Assembly (NCBI GenBank): GCA_947493165.1
Contig: CANLPY010000001.1
Coordinates: 806,001-870,000, forward strand
Source: an uncultured Erythrobacter sp.
GTDB taxonomy: Bacteria > Pseudomonadota > Alphaproteobacteria > Sphingomonadales > Sphingomonadaceae
DNA: 64,000 nucleotides
Direction of reading: 5' to 3'
The translations under genes were made by a program, and so were the position numbers. The notes under the pieces are model-generated. The model saw nothing but the letters and a program-made list of their open reading frames with translations, was not told where the DNA came from and made no database searches. Positions 1 to 8,290 of the stretch are shown here, one piece after another. How positions within the stretch are numbered: the first letter of the stretch is position 1; every line of letters starts with the position of its first letter.

Positions 1-572
1 ACCATGAATTCTTTTAGGATGTCGTTCTGGATCGTGCCCGACAGCTTATCTGCCGTCACACCCTGACGCTCGCCTGCGACGATGTAGAACGCCAGCACAG
101 GGATCACTGCGCCGTTCATCGTCATACTGACGCTCATTGTATCCAGCGGGATCTGGTCGAACAGAATTTCCATATCCGCGACCGTATCAATCGCCACGCC
201 CGCCTTGCCGACATCACCAACCACGCGTTCATGGTCACTGTCATAGCCGCGGTGCGTGGCGAGGTCGAAGGCGACCGACAGCCCCTTTTGCCCAGCGGCC
301 AGATTGCGGCGGTAAAATGCGTTGGATTCCTCAGCCGTTGAAAACCCCGCATATTGCCGGATCGTCCACGGACGCCCAGCATACATGCTGGCCTTTACCC
401 CGCGCGTGAACGGCGCAAAGCCCGGCAGGCCCGGATCAAAATCTGCGTGATCTTCGCCCGTGTAAAGCGGCTTTACCGCAAAGCCTTCGGGCGTTTGCGT
501 CGTCAGATCGCGGCCTTTGGATTCCTTATCCGCCAGCGCTTTCCAATCAGATGGGGTCGGTTTTTCCGTCAT
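1..572 (-). CDS. scpA: methylmalonyl-CoA mutase, large subunit (N-terminal part, cut by window edge)
   Basis: Converts (R)-methylmalonyl-CoA to succinyl-CoA using adenosylcobalamin, the last step of propionate breakdown. The frame opens with ATG at 570-572 and runs open to base 1, giving about 190 N-terminal residues. Family landmarks are [11 protein letters not shown] near residue 70, followed by [13 protein letters not shown] and then [11 protein letters not shown], which form the substrate-side TIM barrel of the mutase. The C-terminal barrel and the cobalamin domain lie outside the window. It is downstream of pccB, mce and an enoyl-CoA isomerase on the same strand, which fits a propionyl-CoA to succinyl-CoA operon. 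The symbol could equally be mutB or mcmA. Confidence 0.93.
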   Translation of the reverse strand, partial: MTEKPTPSDWKALADKESKGRDLTTQTPEGFAVKPLYTGEDHADFDPGLPGFAPFTRGVKASMYAGRPWTIRQYAGFSTAEESNAFYRRNLAAGQKGLSVAFDLATHRGYDSDHERVVGDVGKAGVAIDTVADMEILFDQIPLDTMSVSMTMNGAVIPVLAFYIVAGERQGVTADKLSGTIQNDILKEFM

Positions 573-586
573 AGTCTAACAATATC

Positions 587-673
587 CGTTCGGGCTGAGC
601 CCGTCGAAGCCCTGCTTTTTTCTGTTGCACAGAGTTAGAGGGAAATTCAGCCCTTCGGCAAGCTCAGGGCGAG
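587..673. repeat. REP-like imperfect inverted repeat
   Basis: The segment 587-612 (TTCGGGCTGAGCCCGTCGAA core) and the segment 650-673 (CCCTTCGGCAAGCTCAGGG core) are imperfect reverse complements about 37 bases apart. They sit in the gap between the isomerase gene and the mutase start. From memory, sequences of this form (TTCGGGCTGAGC..GTCGAAG and its complement) are dispersed in many copies in sphingomonad genomes. Only this copy is visible here. It could fold as an mRNA hairpin that sets relative expression of the flanking genes. Confidence 0.6.
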
Positions 674-686
674 TGCTTTGAAGGTA

Positions 687-1460
687 TTACGCCCCCTTAA
701 ACTCGGCCTTGCGCTTTTCGAGGAAAGCCATGCCGCCCTCCTTCGCATCATCGCTGGCCCCGGCCAGCCGCTGGCCTTCAGCCTCTGCGACCAGCACCTG
801 TTGCAAGCTGCCATCCATCGACAGATTGATATTGGCCTTCATCGTCGCCAGCGCGAGCGTTGGCCCATTCGCCAGTTTCTGTGCGAGCGCGCGCGCTTCA
901 TCCATCAACGCGTCATCATCGACCGCTTTGTAAACAAGGCCCCAGTCTTCTGCTTGCTCTGCGCCGATTTTTTCACCCAGCATCATCATGCGAGTGGCAC
1001 GCGCGCGGCCAATCGCGCGGGTCAGCAACCAGGTTGATCCGCCGTCAGGCACAAGGCCAATGTTTACGAAGGCCTGCAGGAAATACGCCTTCTTCCCCGC
1101 GAGCACGAAGTCGCCTGCAAGCGCCAGCGAACAGCCAACACCCGCCGCCGGACCATTGACCGCGCAGATCACCGGCACGGGCGCGCGCAGCACTTGACTG
1201 ATCGCAGGATTATAGTGGTTTTGCAGCGCCTTGTGGCTGCCGCCCTTTTCGCCAGTTGAGCGCGCAGACAGATCCGCGCCAGAGCAAAAGCCCTTACCCT
1301 CACCCGTGATCAAAACCGCGCGAGCGTCCCCCAGATCATAGAATGCAGCGCCAATTTCGTCCGCCATTTGCGGGGGCATAGCGTTAAGGCGATCTGGCCG
1401 GTTCAGCGTGATCGTCATCAGCGGGCCGTCGCGTTCAACTTTGATGGTTTCGTAGGTCAT
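687..1460 (-). CDS. enoyl-CoA hydratase/isomerase, PaaG-like
   Basis: Crotonase-fold enzyme of 257 residues, the usual length for the family. It shows the oxyanion-hole segments G-K-G-F-C-S-G-A-D-L near residue 58 and N-G-P-A-A-G-V-G-C-S near residue 104. The segment L-V-P-D-G-G-S-T-W-L-L-T-R near residue 138 has Asp in the catalytic position and closely resembles PaaG, the 1,2-epoxyphenylacetyl-CoA isomerase, rather than a classical two-Glu hydratase. It lies between mce and the mutase gene on the same strand, so it may act on unsaturated acyl-CoA feeding into propionyl-CoA. No other phenylacetate genes are visible, so the PaaG reaction itself is not established. Confidence 0.88.
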   Translation of the reverse strand: MTYETIKVERDGPLMTITLNRPDRLNAMPPQMADEIGAAFYDLGDARAVLITGEGKGFCSGADLSARSTGEKGGSHKALQNHYNPAISQVLRAPVPVICAVNGPAAGVGCSLALAGDFVLAGKKAYFLQAFVNIGLVPDGGSTWLLTRAIGRARATRMMMLGEKIGAEQAEDWGLVYKAVDDDALMDEARALAQKLANGPTLALATMKANINLSMDGSLQQVLVAEAEGQRLAGASDDAKEGGMAFLEKRKAEFKGA

Positions 1461-1483
1461 GTCGCTGTTCTCTCCGATTTTCC

Positions 1484-1555
1484 GTCATGCTGAACTTGTT
1501 TCAGCATAACGCGTTGTTCTGTGTGCTCGTTATCCTGAAACGAGTTCAGGATGAC
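1484..1555. repeat. 24-base inverted repeat, dispersed-repeat type
   Basis: Arms at 1484-1507 and 1532-1555 are reverse complements with three mismatches (core GTCATCCTGAAC..GTTTCAGGAT), separated by 24 bases. The pair occupies almost all of the gap between mce and the isomerase gene. It can form a strong hairpin in either transcript and may act as an attenuator or mRNA stabiliser. The arm sequence is of a type I remember as highly repeated in sphingomonad chromosomes; no second copy is seen in this window. Confidence 0.7.
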
Positions 1556-1564
1556 GAAGGGATA

Positions 1565-2002
1565 TCAATGATCGCCCTTAGGCGTTTCCATGATCTCGGT
1601 CAGCATCCCTTGCATATCTTTGGGGTGCAGGAAGAAAATCGGCGTTCCGTGCGCTCCAATCCGGGTTGGGCCAAGGATGCGTTTGCCTTGCCCCTCAAAT
1701 TCCTCACGCGCGGCGGCAATGTCGGGCACTTCAAAACAGACATGATGCTGTCCGCCGAGCGGGTTCTTTTCCAGAAAGTTGTTGATCGCGCTGTCTGGTC
1801 CCAGCGGCTCAATCAGCTCAATCTGAGTGCCGTTCAAACCGGAGTGGGTCGGCGTATCGACGAAGCACACTGTCACGCCCTGCTCTGGCAGAGAAAACGG
1901 CTCACAGATTGAAGTCGCCCCCATCGTGTCGCGGTAATGCGCGATCGAATCTGCAATGGTGGGCGTTGCAACTCCGATGTGGTTTAGTCGCCCAAGTTTC
2001 AT
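1565..2002 (-). CDS. mce: methylmalonyl-CoA epimerase
   Basis: Interconverts (S)- and (R)-methylmalonyl-CoA, linking propionyl-CoA carboxylase to the mutase. The 145-residue protein is a typical vicinal-oxygen-chelate fold. The metal ligand region L-N-H-I-G-V-A is at residues 6-12, with G-G-Q-H-H-V-C-F-E-V near residue 85 and a C-terminal L-T-E-I-M-E. Its ATG overlaps the stop of the upstream unknown gene by four bases (ATGA), so translation is probably coupled. A truncated second copy of its first codons lies at 2485-2607. Confidence 0.93.
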   Translation of the reverse strand: MKLGRLNHIGVATPTIADSIAHYRDTMGATSICEPFSLPEQGVTVCFVDTPTHSGLNGTQIELIEPLGPDSAINNFLEKNPLGGQHHVCFEVPDIAAAREEFEGQGKRILGPTRIGAHGTPIFFLHPKDMQGMLTEIMETPKGDH

Positions 2003-2418
2003 GCCGTTTGCTCCTGTTCAATTCGATCCTGCGCGCTGTCCGCTGCGACAAAAAATGCGCTACCAAATGCGGCCACGCAAATCCCTATCCAAATTACGAT
2101 CCATATCTCGCGAAAGGTCACCCGCGCTTTTGCCAGGCCGCTAGCACAGCTCACTATGAGCAACGCGCCAATAGCAATTAAGACACAACCAACAATCCGC
2201 AGTTCATCGGGCATAGAGGCTGAAGGTTCAACATAGGTTTTGGTGAAAAAGCTGGTTGTATAGGGATCGAACTCACCCGCCTTCCACCAAGCAATGCCGA
2301 CCAAAAATGGCATCATGAAATACGCAAAAACCAAGCCGCTGGCTTTGGTCGCAGGATGGTTCGCGTCCCGGACATACCATGGCAGCTTTGGGTCTCGCTT
2401 ATAGGTCATCAGGATCAC
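1999..2418 (-). CDS. hypothetical membrane protein, 139 residues
   Basis: I do not recognise this protein. It has three hydrophobic stretches, at about residues 28-45, 76-93 and 103-125, and a short polar C-terminus (Q-D-R-I-E-Q-E-Q-T-A), so it is probably an inner-membrane protein. The first possible start is GTG at 2416-2418; an ATG three codons later is also possible. It overlaps the mce start by four bases. It sits between the truncated mce copy and the full mce gene, which suggests it arrived together with a rearrangement of this operon. No link to methylmalonyl-CoA metabolism is evident from its sequence. Confidence 0.72.
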   Translation of the reverse strand: MILMTYKRDPKLPWYVRDANHPATKASGLVFAYFMMPFLVGIAWWKAGEFDPYTTSFFTKTYVEPSASMPDELRIVGCVLIAIGALLIVSCASGLAKARVTFREIWIVIWIGICVAAFGSAFFVAADSAQDRIEQEQTA

Positions 2419-2484
2419 TATGTTCTCTAGTGCCTAGTGCCGTCTTGCAAGAGGCCATGCGATTTTGCTGATACACACCCACTA

Positions 2485-2607
2485 CTACGCCAGAAAACCG
2501 CAAACTTCATCAGCCTGTGTCGGATGCATCACATCGCGGTAACGCGCGATGGAGTCCGCGATGGAGGGCGTTGCGACGCCGACGTGGTTGAGTCTGCCCA
2601 GCTTCAT
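2485..2607 (-). pseudogene. truncated second copy of the mce 5' end
   Basis: Reading minus from ATG 2605-2607, the first 27 codons give MKLGRLNHVGVATP then SIADSIARYRDVM. This differs from the intact mce at only a few positions (I9V, T15S, H22R, T26V). Homology then stops and the frame ends at TAG 2485-2487 after 40 codons. The ATG overlaps the TGA of the upstream gene in exactly the ATGA arrangement seen at intact mce. It is therefore an mce remnant, and the true ancestral junction may have been here. Confidence 0.85.
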
Positions 2608-3116
2608 TTGTTCTCCACGCGACAATGCCGCATATGCACGCCCGAGTTAGTTGTGCCCGTAACGATGCAACTTGCAGTCACGCTACCACCTTTGTCCAGA
2701 GCGATAACTTTAGGGTCAGATGCGTCGTCGAAAGACAAGAAAACGTTGTCGTATCTGTTACCGGTATCGAGAGTAAGAGTTGCGTCTTTGTCGCCGGCAT
2801 CGCTCTCCATAAACCAATCAATTGTTCCAGTTATTCGAACAGGCTTATCGATGAATTTTGCCGCAAAATCGCTTGGGTTGTTTTCCAAAGTCGAAAGCAA
2901 GAGTTTGGCTGTCACCTCTTCCGCGCCATTCAGTAAAGATACGTCAAACTCTGGTTCTTGATAAACTAGCGTCTCTGGAAAAAGCGTCGATCGGACCAAA
3001 TAATTGACGTAACCAGCCGGAAAAATAGAGCCCAACAGATAGCCCGCGCCGCCAATCAGAGTAACTTTGAGCCAGTCCGCTTGATACCAACGGCGCTCAC
3101 TAATTTCTTCTTCCAT
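2604..3116 (-). CDS. hypothetical protein with one N-terminal membrane segment
   Basis: Unrecognised 170-residue protein. The N-terminus is polar and is followed by one hydrophobic stretch (about residues 16-40). The remainder is a soluble beta-rich region containing K-P-V-R-I-T-G-T-I and a C-terminal T-A-S-C-I-V-T-G, a pattern reminiscent of small OB-fold (tRNA_anti-like) domains; that assignment is inference only. It begins eight bases after the pccB stop and ends overlapping the ATG of the mce remnant, so it belongs to the propionate transcript. Base composition is visibly more A/T-rich than pccB. Confidence 0.7.
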   Translation of the reverse strand: MEEEISERRWYQADWLKVTLIGGAGYLLGSIFPAGYVNYLVRSTLFPETLVYQEPEFDVSLLNGAEEVTAKLLLSTLENNPSDFAAKFIDKPVRITGTIDWFMESDAGDKDATLTLDTGNRYDNVFLSFDDASDPKVIALDKGGSVTASCIVTGTTNSGVHMRHCRVENK

Positions 3117-3124
3117 CGCTCACC

Positions 3125-4681
3125 TCACAGCGGAATATTGTCATGCTTCTTCCACGGGTTCTCAAGCTGCTTACCCCGTAGCTTGCGCAGCCCGAGCGCC
3201 ACACGCTTGCGCGTGGAGTGCGGGTGGATCACCTCGTCGATATAGCCGCGCGAAGCAGCCACGAATGGGTTCGCAAAGCGGTCTTCATATTCCTTGGTTT
3301 TCTCAGCGATCTTTTCCGCATCGCCGCGATCCTGGCGGAAGATAATCTCCACCGCGCCCTTCGCGCCCATCACCGCGATCTCCGCCGTCGGCCAAGCGTA
3401 ATTGAGGTCTCCGCGCAAATGCTTGGACGCCATGACGTCATACGCCCCGCCATAGGCCTTGCGAGTGATGATGGTGATCTTCGGAACGGTCGCCTCGCCA
3501 TATGCGAACAGTAATTTCGCGCCGTGTTTGATGATGCCATTATGCTCCTGATCGGTGCCCGGCAGAAAGCCCGGCACATCGACCAAAGTGAGGATAGGAA
3601 TTTCAAACGCATCGCAGAACCGCACGAACCGCGCGGCCTTTTTCGAGGCATTGATGTCCAGCACCCCGGCCAGCACCATCGGCTGGTTCGCGACCACGCC
3701 CACCGTGCGTCCTTCGACCCGGCCAAACCCGCAAATGATGTTGGCCGCATGGGCGGGCTGAATTTCGAAGAAATCGCCCTCGTCCAGCGTCTTCGCGATC
3801 ACCTCATGCATGTCATAGGGCTGGTTCGCATTGTCCGGGATGAGCGTGTCGAGCGAAGGCTCCTCACGATCCCACGGATCATTGGTGGGATATTCGGGCG
3901 CTTCTTCGCGGTTCGACAGCGGCAGATAATCAAAGAATTGGCGCGTCGCGAGCAGTGTTTCAATGTCGTTCTCAAACGCATTGTCAGCAACGCTGGTCTT
4001 GGTCGTGTGCGTCACCGCCCCGCCCAATTCCTCTTGCGTCACTTCCTCATTCGTCACCGTTTTGACCACGTCAGGCCCGGTTACGAACATATAAGAGCTG
4101 TCCTTCACCATGAAGATAAAGTCGGTCATCGCTGGCGAGTAAACCGCGCCGCCCGCGCATGGCCCCATGATGAGCGAAAGCTGAGGCACGACGCCGCTCG
4201 CCAGAATGTTCTTTTGGAACACATCAGCATACCCGCCGAGCGAGGCGACGCCTTCCTGAATGCGAGCGCCGCCGCTGTCGTTAAGGCCGATTACAGGCGC
4301 GCCGACCTTCATCGCATTGTCCATCACCTTGCAGATTTTCTCCGCATGGCGTTTCGACAGGCTGCCGCCGAACACGGTAAAATCCTGGCTGTAGACATAG
4401 ACCAAGCGGCCATTGATCGTGCCTGATCCAGTGACGACGCCGTCACCCGGAATCTTCTGCTCCGCCATGCCGAAATCGACGCAATCGTGCTCAACATAGG
4501 TGTCGAGTTCTTCAAAGCTGCCCGCATCAAGCAACACGTCGAGCCGTTCGCGAGCCGTCAGCTTACCCTTGGCGTGCTGCGCATCAATACGCTTTTGCCC
4601 GCCGCCCATTCTAGCGGCTTCGCGGCGACGTTCCATTTCAGCGATATTGGCGGACAATCGGCTTCCCCTGATGGTTTTCAA
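3125..4681 (-). CDS. pccB: propionyl-CoA carboxylase beta subunit
   Basis: Carboxyltransferase subunit that moves CO2 from carboxybiotin to propionyl-CoA, forming (S)-methylmalonyl-CoA. At 518 residues it matches PccB length. Visible landmarks are A-R-E-R-L-D near residue 44, the N-terminal oxyanion segment [22 protein letters not shown], and the C-terminal half with D-V-P-G-F-L-P-G-T and [11 protein letters not shown]. It is first in the minus-strand operon that continues with mce and the mutase. The biotin-carrying alpha subunit (pccA) is not in the window. Confidence 0.96.
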   Translation of the reverse strand: MKTIRGSRLSANIAEMERRREAARMGGGQKRIDAQHAKGKLTARERLDVLLDAGSFEELDTYVEHDCVDFGMAEQKIPGDGVVTGSGTINGRLVYVYSQDFTVFGGSLSKRHAEKICKVMDNAMKVGAPVIGLNDSGGARIQEGVASLGGYADVFQKNILASGVVPQLSLIMGPCAGGAVYSPAMTDFIFMVKDSSYMFVTGPDVVKTVTNEEVTQEELGGAVTHTTKTSVADNAFENDIETLLATRQFFDYLPLSNREEAPEYPTNDPWDREEPSLDTLIPDNANQPYDMHEVIAKTLDEGDFFEIQPAHAANIICGFGRVEGRTVGVVANQPMVLAGVLDINASKKAARFVRFCDAFEIPILTLVDVPGFLPGTDQEHNGIIKHGAKLLFAYGEATVPKITIITRKAYGGAYDVMASKHLRGDLNYAWPTAEIAVMGAKGAVEIIFRQDRGDAEKIAEKTKEYEDRFANPFVAASRGYIDEVIHPHSTRKRVALGLRKLRGKQLENPWKKHDNIPL

Positions 4682-4725
4682 TCTTGGCGAAACCGTTGCC
4701 GCAGGCGCGGCGCAGCGTCAATGCG

Positions 4726-5448
4726 TCAGAAGCGTAGCATCACATTACGGGCGAGCGCGGGTGAGATGGAATCGACCATACGCAGCACCTTTGTCATGCC
4801 AACATTGGCTTCATCGCGATCCTTCTCAATCGCAGTGATAATCTGCCGAGCGCACTCATCTGCGGGCAGTTTTTTCATCGGATTGCCATCGTTCATTTGC
4901 GTATCGACGACCGGCGGCAAAGCTTCGATCACGGTGATGCTCGTGTCTGCCAACTGCTTGCGCAATGCGAGCGTATATGACCGCAAGCCTGCCTTCGTCG
5001 CGCAATAAACAGGGGTGCGCGCGGCAGGCGCTATCGCAAGGCCTGATGTAACGTTGATAATCGCGGCTTGCGGCCGCGCCTTCATCCGTTCAACCAGCGC
5101 GGTGATCAATCGGATCGGCGCATTGAGATTGGCATAGATCGCATCGTCAGCAGCATCGGGATTGGGTGTCCCGCCGCGAAAGTCATGATCGACCAATTGC
5201 CCAGCATTGTTGAGCAGCACATCAAGTTCGCGCCCGCCCCATTCGGCCAGCAAGGCTTCGACGCCTGCCGCATTGGATAGGTCGGCTGAGACCACCTCAA
5301 AGCCATGATCGCGCATTGCTGCCAGCCGGTCCGGATTGCGTCCCGTGAGCACGATCTTCGCGCCCTTGGCTTTCAATTGCAGCGCCATCTCGCGGCCAAT
5401 TCCAGCAGTCCCACCGGTCAGCAATATGGTTTTGTTGTCTAGTTCCAT
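4726..5448 (-). CDS. SDR family oxidoreductase
   Basis: Short-chain dehydrogenase/reductase of 240 residues. It has the Rossmann glycine motif T-G-G-T-A-G-I-G near residue 10, N-N-A-G near residue 80, a catalytic Ser in N-V-T-S-G and Y-C-A-T-K near residue 148. The overall pattern, including the long helix after the active site, resembles DltE-type SDRs. The substrate cannot be read from the sequence. It lies about 45 bases upstream of pccB on the same strand and may share its transcript. Confidence 0.88.
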   Translation of the reverse strand: MELDNKTILLTGGTAGIGREMALQLKAKGAKIVLTGRNPDRLAAMRDHGFEVVSADLSNAAGVEALLAEWGGRELDVLLNNAGQLVDHDFRGGTPNPDAADDAIYANLNAPIRLITALVERMKARPQAAIINVTSGLAIAPAARTPVYCATKAGLRSYTLALRKQLADTSITVIEALPPVVDTQMNDGNPMKKLPADECARQIITAIEKDRDEANVGMTKVLRMVDSISPALARNVMLRF

Positions 5449-5495
5449 GATGCGGGGCCTAGCGCGGGCAACTTCTCAGCGCCAGCTCCCCGCCC

Positions 5496-6842
5496 CTACT
5501 TCAGCAGCACCAACTCTTCTGCCATGGTCGGGTGGATCGCGACCGTGTCGTCAAAATCCGCTTTGGTCAGTCCAGCTTTTACCGCAATCGCAGCACCCTG
5601 CATGATCTCGGGCGATTCCGGACCGATCATATGAATACCCACAATCTGGTCTGTCGCTGCATTTACAATCATCTTGTAGAGCCCGCGCTCATTCCGCCCC
5701 GCAACCACGTTTTTCATCGGGCGGAAATCGGATTGGAAAACTCTGATGTTACCTAAGGTGTTGCGAGCTTCACCTTCCGTCATGCCAACAGCGGCAATAG
5801 GCGGGTGACTGAACACCGCACTGGGGATGCAGGAATGGTCAACCGTGCGCGGGTTGTCGTCAAACACAGTATCGGCAAAGGCTTGACCTTCGCGGATTGC
5901 AACCGGGGTCAGCTGAACACGGTCAGTCACATCACCCACGGCATAGATGTAATCGACATTTGTTTTCGAATATTCGTCCACCAAAATGGCCCCATTTTTT
6001 CCGGTCTCGACGCCGACTTTATCTAGGCCCAAGCCATCGATATTGGGCACGCGGCCCGTAGCGAACATCACGCAGTCAACATCCAGATCATCCGATCCGT
6101 TCAGTTCTACGTGAAGCGAGCCATCATCATTCTTGGTGATCGCCTTAAACGTCGTGTTGAAATGGAATTGTATGCGTTTCATCAGGCTGATCTGGAGCAG
6201 CCGATCACGCAGGCTTTCATCATAGCCGCGCAGCAATTGGTCAGACCGGTTAACGATGCACACGCGGCTGCCAAATTCGTTGAAGATGCCGGCAAACTCA
6301 TTCGCGATATAACCGCCGCCCGCGATCATCACGCGCTTTGGCAATTCGTCCAGATGGAACGCCTCGTTGGAAGTGATAGCGTGTTCAGCGCCCGGAAATT
6401 CAAGTCGTTGAGGAGTCGCGCCGGTAGCGATGAGAATATATTTCGCGGTTACGACCTTGCCGCTTGCCAGAGTGATTTCGTGATCGCCGGTAATCTCTGC
6501 GCGTTCGCGAATAATCTCAACATTGTGATTGTCTAGCGTCTCTCCATAAAGACCTTCCAGCCTGTCAATATCTGTCTGCACATGATCGCGCAGCTTGCAC
6601 CAATCAAAGCTCTTGCCTTCGATCGTCCAGCCAAATTGCGCAGCGTCCTCGATATCTTCAGCAAAATGCGCGCCGTACACCAACATCTTCTTAGGCACAC
6701 AGCCGCGGATGACGCAGGTTCCGCCAACGCGATATTCCTCTGCCACAGCAACCTTGGCGCCATGCGCGGCCGAAACGCGGCTGGCGCGAACGCCGCCAGA
6801 ACCTGCACCTATTGTGAAGAGGTCGTAATCATATTCAGCCAT
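5496..6842 (-). CDS. gor: glutathione-disulfide reductase
   Basis: FAD- and NADPH-dependent enzyme that keeps glutathione reduced in the cytoplasm. The 448-residue protein shows the FAD motif G-A-G-S-G-G-V-R-A-S-R near residue 13 and the redox disulfide G-G-T-C-V-I-R-G-C-V-P-K-K near residue 41. It also has the NADPH motif A-G-G-G-Y-I-A-N-E-F near residue 175 and the C-terminal acid/base H-P-T-M-A-E-E. The G-x-G-x-x-A spacing and the RG-C-V-P-K-K loop favour glutathione reductase over dihydrolipoamide dehydrogenase or mercuric reductase. Confidence 0.93.
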   Translation of the reverse strand: MAEYDYDLFTIGAGSGGVRASRVSAAHGAKVAVAEEYRVGGTCVIRGCVPKKMLVYGAHFAEDIEDAAQFGWTIEGKSFDWCKLRDHVQTDIDRLEGLYGETLDNHNVEIIRERAEITGDHEITLASGKVVTAKYILIATGATPQRLEFPGAEHAITSNEAFHLDELPKRVMIAGGGYIANEFAGIFNEFGSRVCIVNRSDQLLRGYDESLRDRLLQISLMKRIQFHFNTTFKAITKNDDGSLHVELNGSDDLDVDCVMFATGRVPNIDGLGLDKVGVETGKNGAILVDEYSKTNVDYIYAVGDVTDRVQLTPVAIREGQAFADTVFDDNPRTVDHSCIPSAVFSHPPIAAVGMTEGEARNTLGNIRVFQSDFRPMKNVVAGRNERGLYKMIVNAATDQIVGIHMIGPESPEIMQGAAIAVKAGLTKADFDDTVAIHPTMAEELVLLK

Positions 6843-6943
6843 GTCGGGGAAGCTCCTGTTTTATGAACGCGCGATATGGCGGCTTGCGGCGTAAATGCCA
6901 ACCACGCTTTTGCTAAACCAATTCGCTTCTAATAGTGCCCCGC

Positions 6944-8251
6944 TTACGCCTGTTGCACTTCTTCCAACCTGAAAGCGAACATCGCGCCCACGACGCAAAA
7001 GGCGGCCATTAATGCGAGGACAAATTCAGAACCAAAACATTGCGCGATCACACCGAAAACACTGCCCGCAAGCAGGATCACGCCAATTATGGTGTTAGAC
7101 AATGCGGTGTAGGCTGCGCGGGTGTCTTCGTCAGCCATGTCGACAAGGTGAGTTGAACGCCCCAGCCGAACACCCTGATAAGCGATCATCAGACCCATCA
7201 GCATCAATGGCAGAACCCACACTTGCGCGATAAGCCCAAGCCATCCCGCCGCAGCAGTCGCCGCCAACGCAATCGCGCCAGCAAGCGCTGAAAGGATCAG
7301 CACCTTGCGGCTCGATTTGTCAGACAAGCGGCCCCACACCATTGAGCTTAATAACGCTGCACCAGATGATGCCAGCACCAGATAACCCAAACCTTCAAAG
7401 ACGGTCTCACCATTGGTTGATGCTGCTGCAATCATAAATGGCGGAGCCAGCGCTGTCGCAGTCAAACAACCACGAGCAATGATGAATATCCGCAATTGCT
7501 TGTCTTGCGCCAATAACGACAAGTTCTCTTTGGCAACGTCAAACGCGTTTGAGCCGCCTTCTGTGTCACCTGCATGTTCCTGAAGCGTTGCGAACAGCGC
7601 TGCGCCCGCAATCCAGCACAGCCCCGCCGCGGCAAGCCCGGCCAGCACAAGGTCGCGCCGGGCGACGACTTCGGTGACCAGCAAGAGCGCGAACACAATC
7701 ACTAGCGCGGCGGAAACAGACCCCGCCATGCCAGTTGCCGTGCCGCGACGAGATTTGGAAACCGTTTTGCCCAGCACATCCTTGTACGAAACCGAACAGA
7801 CGCTGCGCGCCGCGGCCAGAACGGTGAGCGAGCCGAGAATGGCCCAGCCTGCAACCACGCCTTCAAAAAGAAGCGCGCTGGCAAGAATGCCGAGCGCACC
7901 CAATCCTTGAAACACCGCGCCCGCAGCCCAGGCGTATTTGCGCCTTTCCATTTGGCGGATCGCGCCCGCTGTGAACAATTGCGGCAGCAAAGCGCCCGCT
8001 TCGCGCACTGGCACAAGCAGGCCGATTAGATAGCCGGGTGCGCCGAGCGTCGTCATCAACCAGCTCAGCACCAGTTTTGGATCGATCAAGCCATCGGCCA
8101 GCTTGCTAAGCGATAGCGAGCCGACATGGGTGAAGAAATTGCGCGGTTCTTCGCGGCAAGAACTGTCGGGAATATCGCGGCAGGTCCGGCCCTCATCATC
8201 GATGACAAGGGCCTCAAAGACCTTTTCCAGCGTAGGGGACTTGCTTTGCAT
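6944..8251 (-). CDS. MFS transporter
   Basis: Multi-pass membrane protein of about 435 residues, of the major facilitator superfamily by its hydrophobic pattern (roughly ten to twelve helices, starting near residue 70). The soluble N-terminal tail of about 60 residues contains C-R-D-I-P-D-S-S-C-R-E-E-P-R-N, which is unusual for MFS proteins. W-G-R-L-S-D-K-S-S-R-K in the middle is the loop motif typical of the family. I chose ATG 8249-8251 over the TTG one codon earlier. It follows the DEAD-box gene by about 40 bases on the same strand. Substrate unknown. Confidence 0.85.
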   Translation of the reverse strand: MQSKSPTLEKVFEALVIDDEGRTCRDIPDSSCREEPRNFFTHVGSLSLSKLADGLIDPKLVLSWLMTTLGAPGYLIGLLVPVREAGALLPQLFTAGAIRQMERRKYAWAAGAVFQGLGALGILASALLFEGVVAGWAILGSLTVLAAARSVCSVSYKDVLGKTVSKSRRGTATGMAGSVSAALVIVFALLLVTEVVARRDLVLAGLAAAGLCWIAGAALFATLQEHAGDTEGGSNAFDVAKENLSLLAQDKQLRIFIIARGCLTATALAPPFMIAAASTNGETVFEGLGYLVLASSGAALLSSMVWGRLSDKSSRKVLILSALAGAIALAATAAAGWLGLIAQVWVLPLMLMGLMIAYQGVRLGRSTHLVDMADEDTRAAYTALSNTIIGVILLAGSVFGVIAQCFGSEFVLALMAAFCVVGAMFAFRLEEVQQA

Positions 8252-8290
8252 CAAAGCCTAAATGCCCGCCACGCCGATTTGTGCCGAGCG

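Noticed and set aside
3524-4426. Plus-strand open frame of 300 codons
   Set aside because: It is the antisense shadow of pccB, which is certain from its family motifs.
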